Below, in pieces: positions 5,627 through 5,676 of a stretch of DNA of 5,676 bases; position 1 is the stretch's first letter; the number at the start of each line of letters is the position of its first letter. The translations under genes were made by a program, and so were the position numbers. Under the pieces are notes generated by a model. It did not search any database and had not been told where the DNA came from. It worked only from the letters and a program-made list of their open reading frames with translations. This DNA comes from Oscillospiraceae bacterium (GTDB lineage: Bacteria; Bacillota; Clostridia; Oscillospirales; Oscillospiraceae), in the NCBI GenBank assembly GCA_029067025.1, contig JAIEFH010000066.1, positions 1 through 5,676 on the forward strand, written 5' to 3'.

Positions 5627-5676
5627 ATGCACATTCCAAGCGGTGACACCGCCCTGCTGGACGTGACCCGGTTCGA
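5627..5676 (+). CDS. 5' end of an unidentified gene, cut by the window edge
   Basis: An ATG at 5627 is preceded by GAGGTGAT (5616-5623), a good ribosome binding site, four to five bases away. The visible protein reads MHIPSGDTALLDVTRF, and the codons shift at once to the G/C-ending use of the neighbouring genes, as expected for real coding sequence. Sixteen codons are too few to name a family. The gene is divergent from the FUSC-sfsA pair and shares a 97-base intergenic region with it. Confidence 0.65.
   Translation, partial: MHIPSGDTALLDVTRF

Noticed and set aside
5530..5649. A 40-residue N-terminal extension of the FUSC-like protein
   Set aside because: It would need translation to start upstream of or inside the predicted promoter, and the ATG at 5529 has its own strong ribosome binding site.
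5627..5676. Naming the right-edge gene from MHIPSGDTALLDVTRF
   Set aside because: Sixteen residues resemble the starts of several families, and no diagnostic motif is reached before the window ends.

Overview
This 5,676-base window is GC-rich (third codon positions mostly G or C) and gene-dense, with strong AGGAGG-type ribosome binding sites and a sigma-A-like promoter. It also encodes a surface protein carrying S-layer homology (SLH) repeats. Together these suggest an anaerobic, high-GC member of the Bacillota, most like gut Oscillospiraceae. That placement is inferred from gene content and codon use, not from a database match.

Left half, plus strand. The window opens inside a membrane protein (1-1680). 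Its layout follows a heavy-metal (P1B) P-type ATPase: four helices, a short loop, two helices, a P/N-like soluble domain, two helices. The phosphorylation motif and the other catalytic signatures are missing, so it looks like a pseudo-ATPase. It is followed by a nucleotidyltransferase-fold protein with a DUF4037-like C-terminus (1738-2520). Next, 42 bases on, is a secreted protein with three SLH repeats and a GH5 endoglucanase domain (2563-4131). The last two are probably co-transcribed. The enzyme would sit on the cell wall and cut beta-glucans.

Right half, minus strand. A short FUSC/aromatic-acid-exporter-like membrane protein (5529-4891) overlaps sfsA (4894-4139) by four bases (GTGA). Both are read from a well-formed extended -10 promoter (5592-5564) and converge on the endoglucanase gene with a 7-base gap. 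sfsA carries an extra stretch of about 15 codons relative to the family. This AT-rich island contains a 14/16 match to the ParB-binding parS consensus.

Right edge. A divergent plus-strand gene starts at 5627 and runs off the window after 16 codons; it cannot be identified. No RNA gene, CRISPR array, insertion sequence or gene-free stretch over 300 bases was seen.
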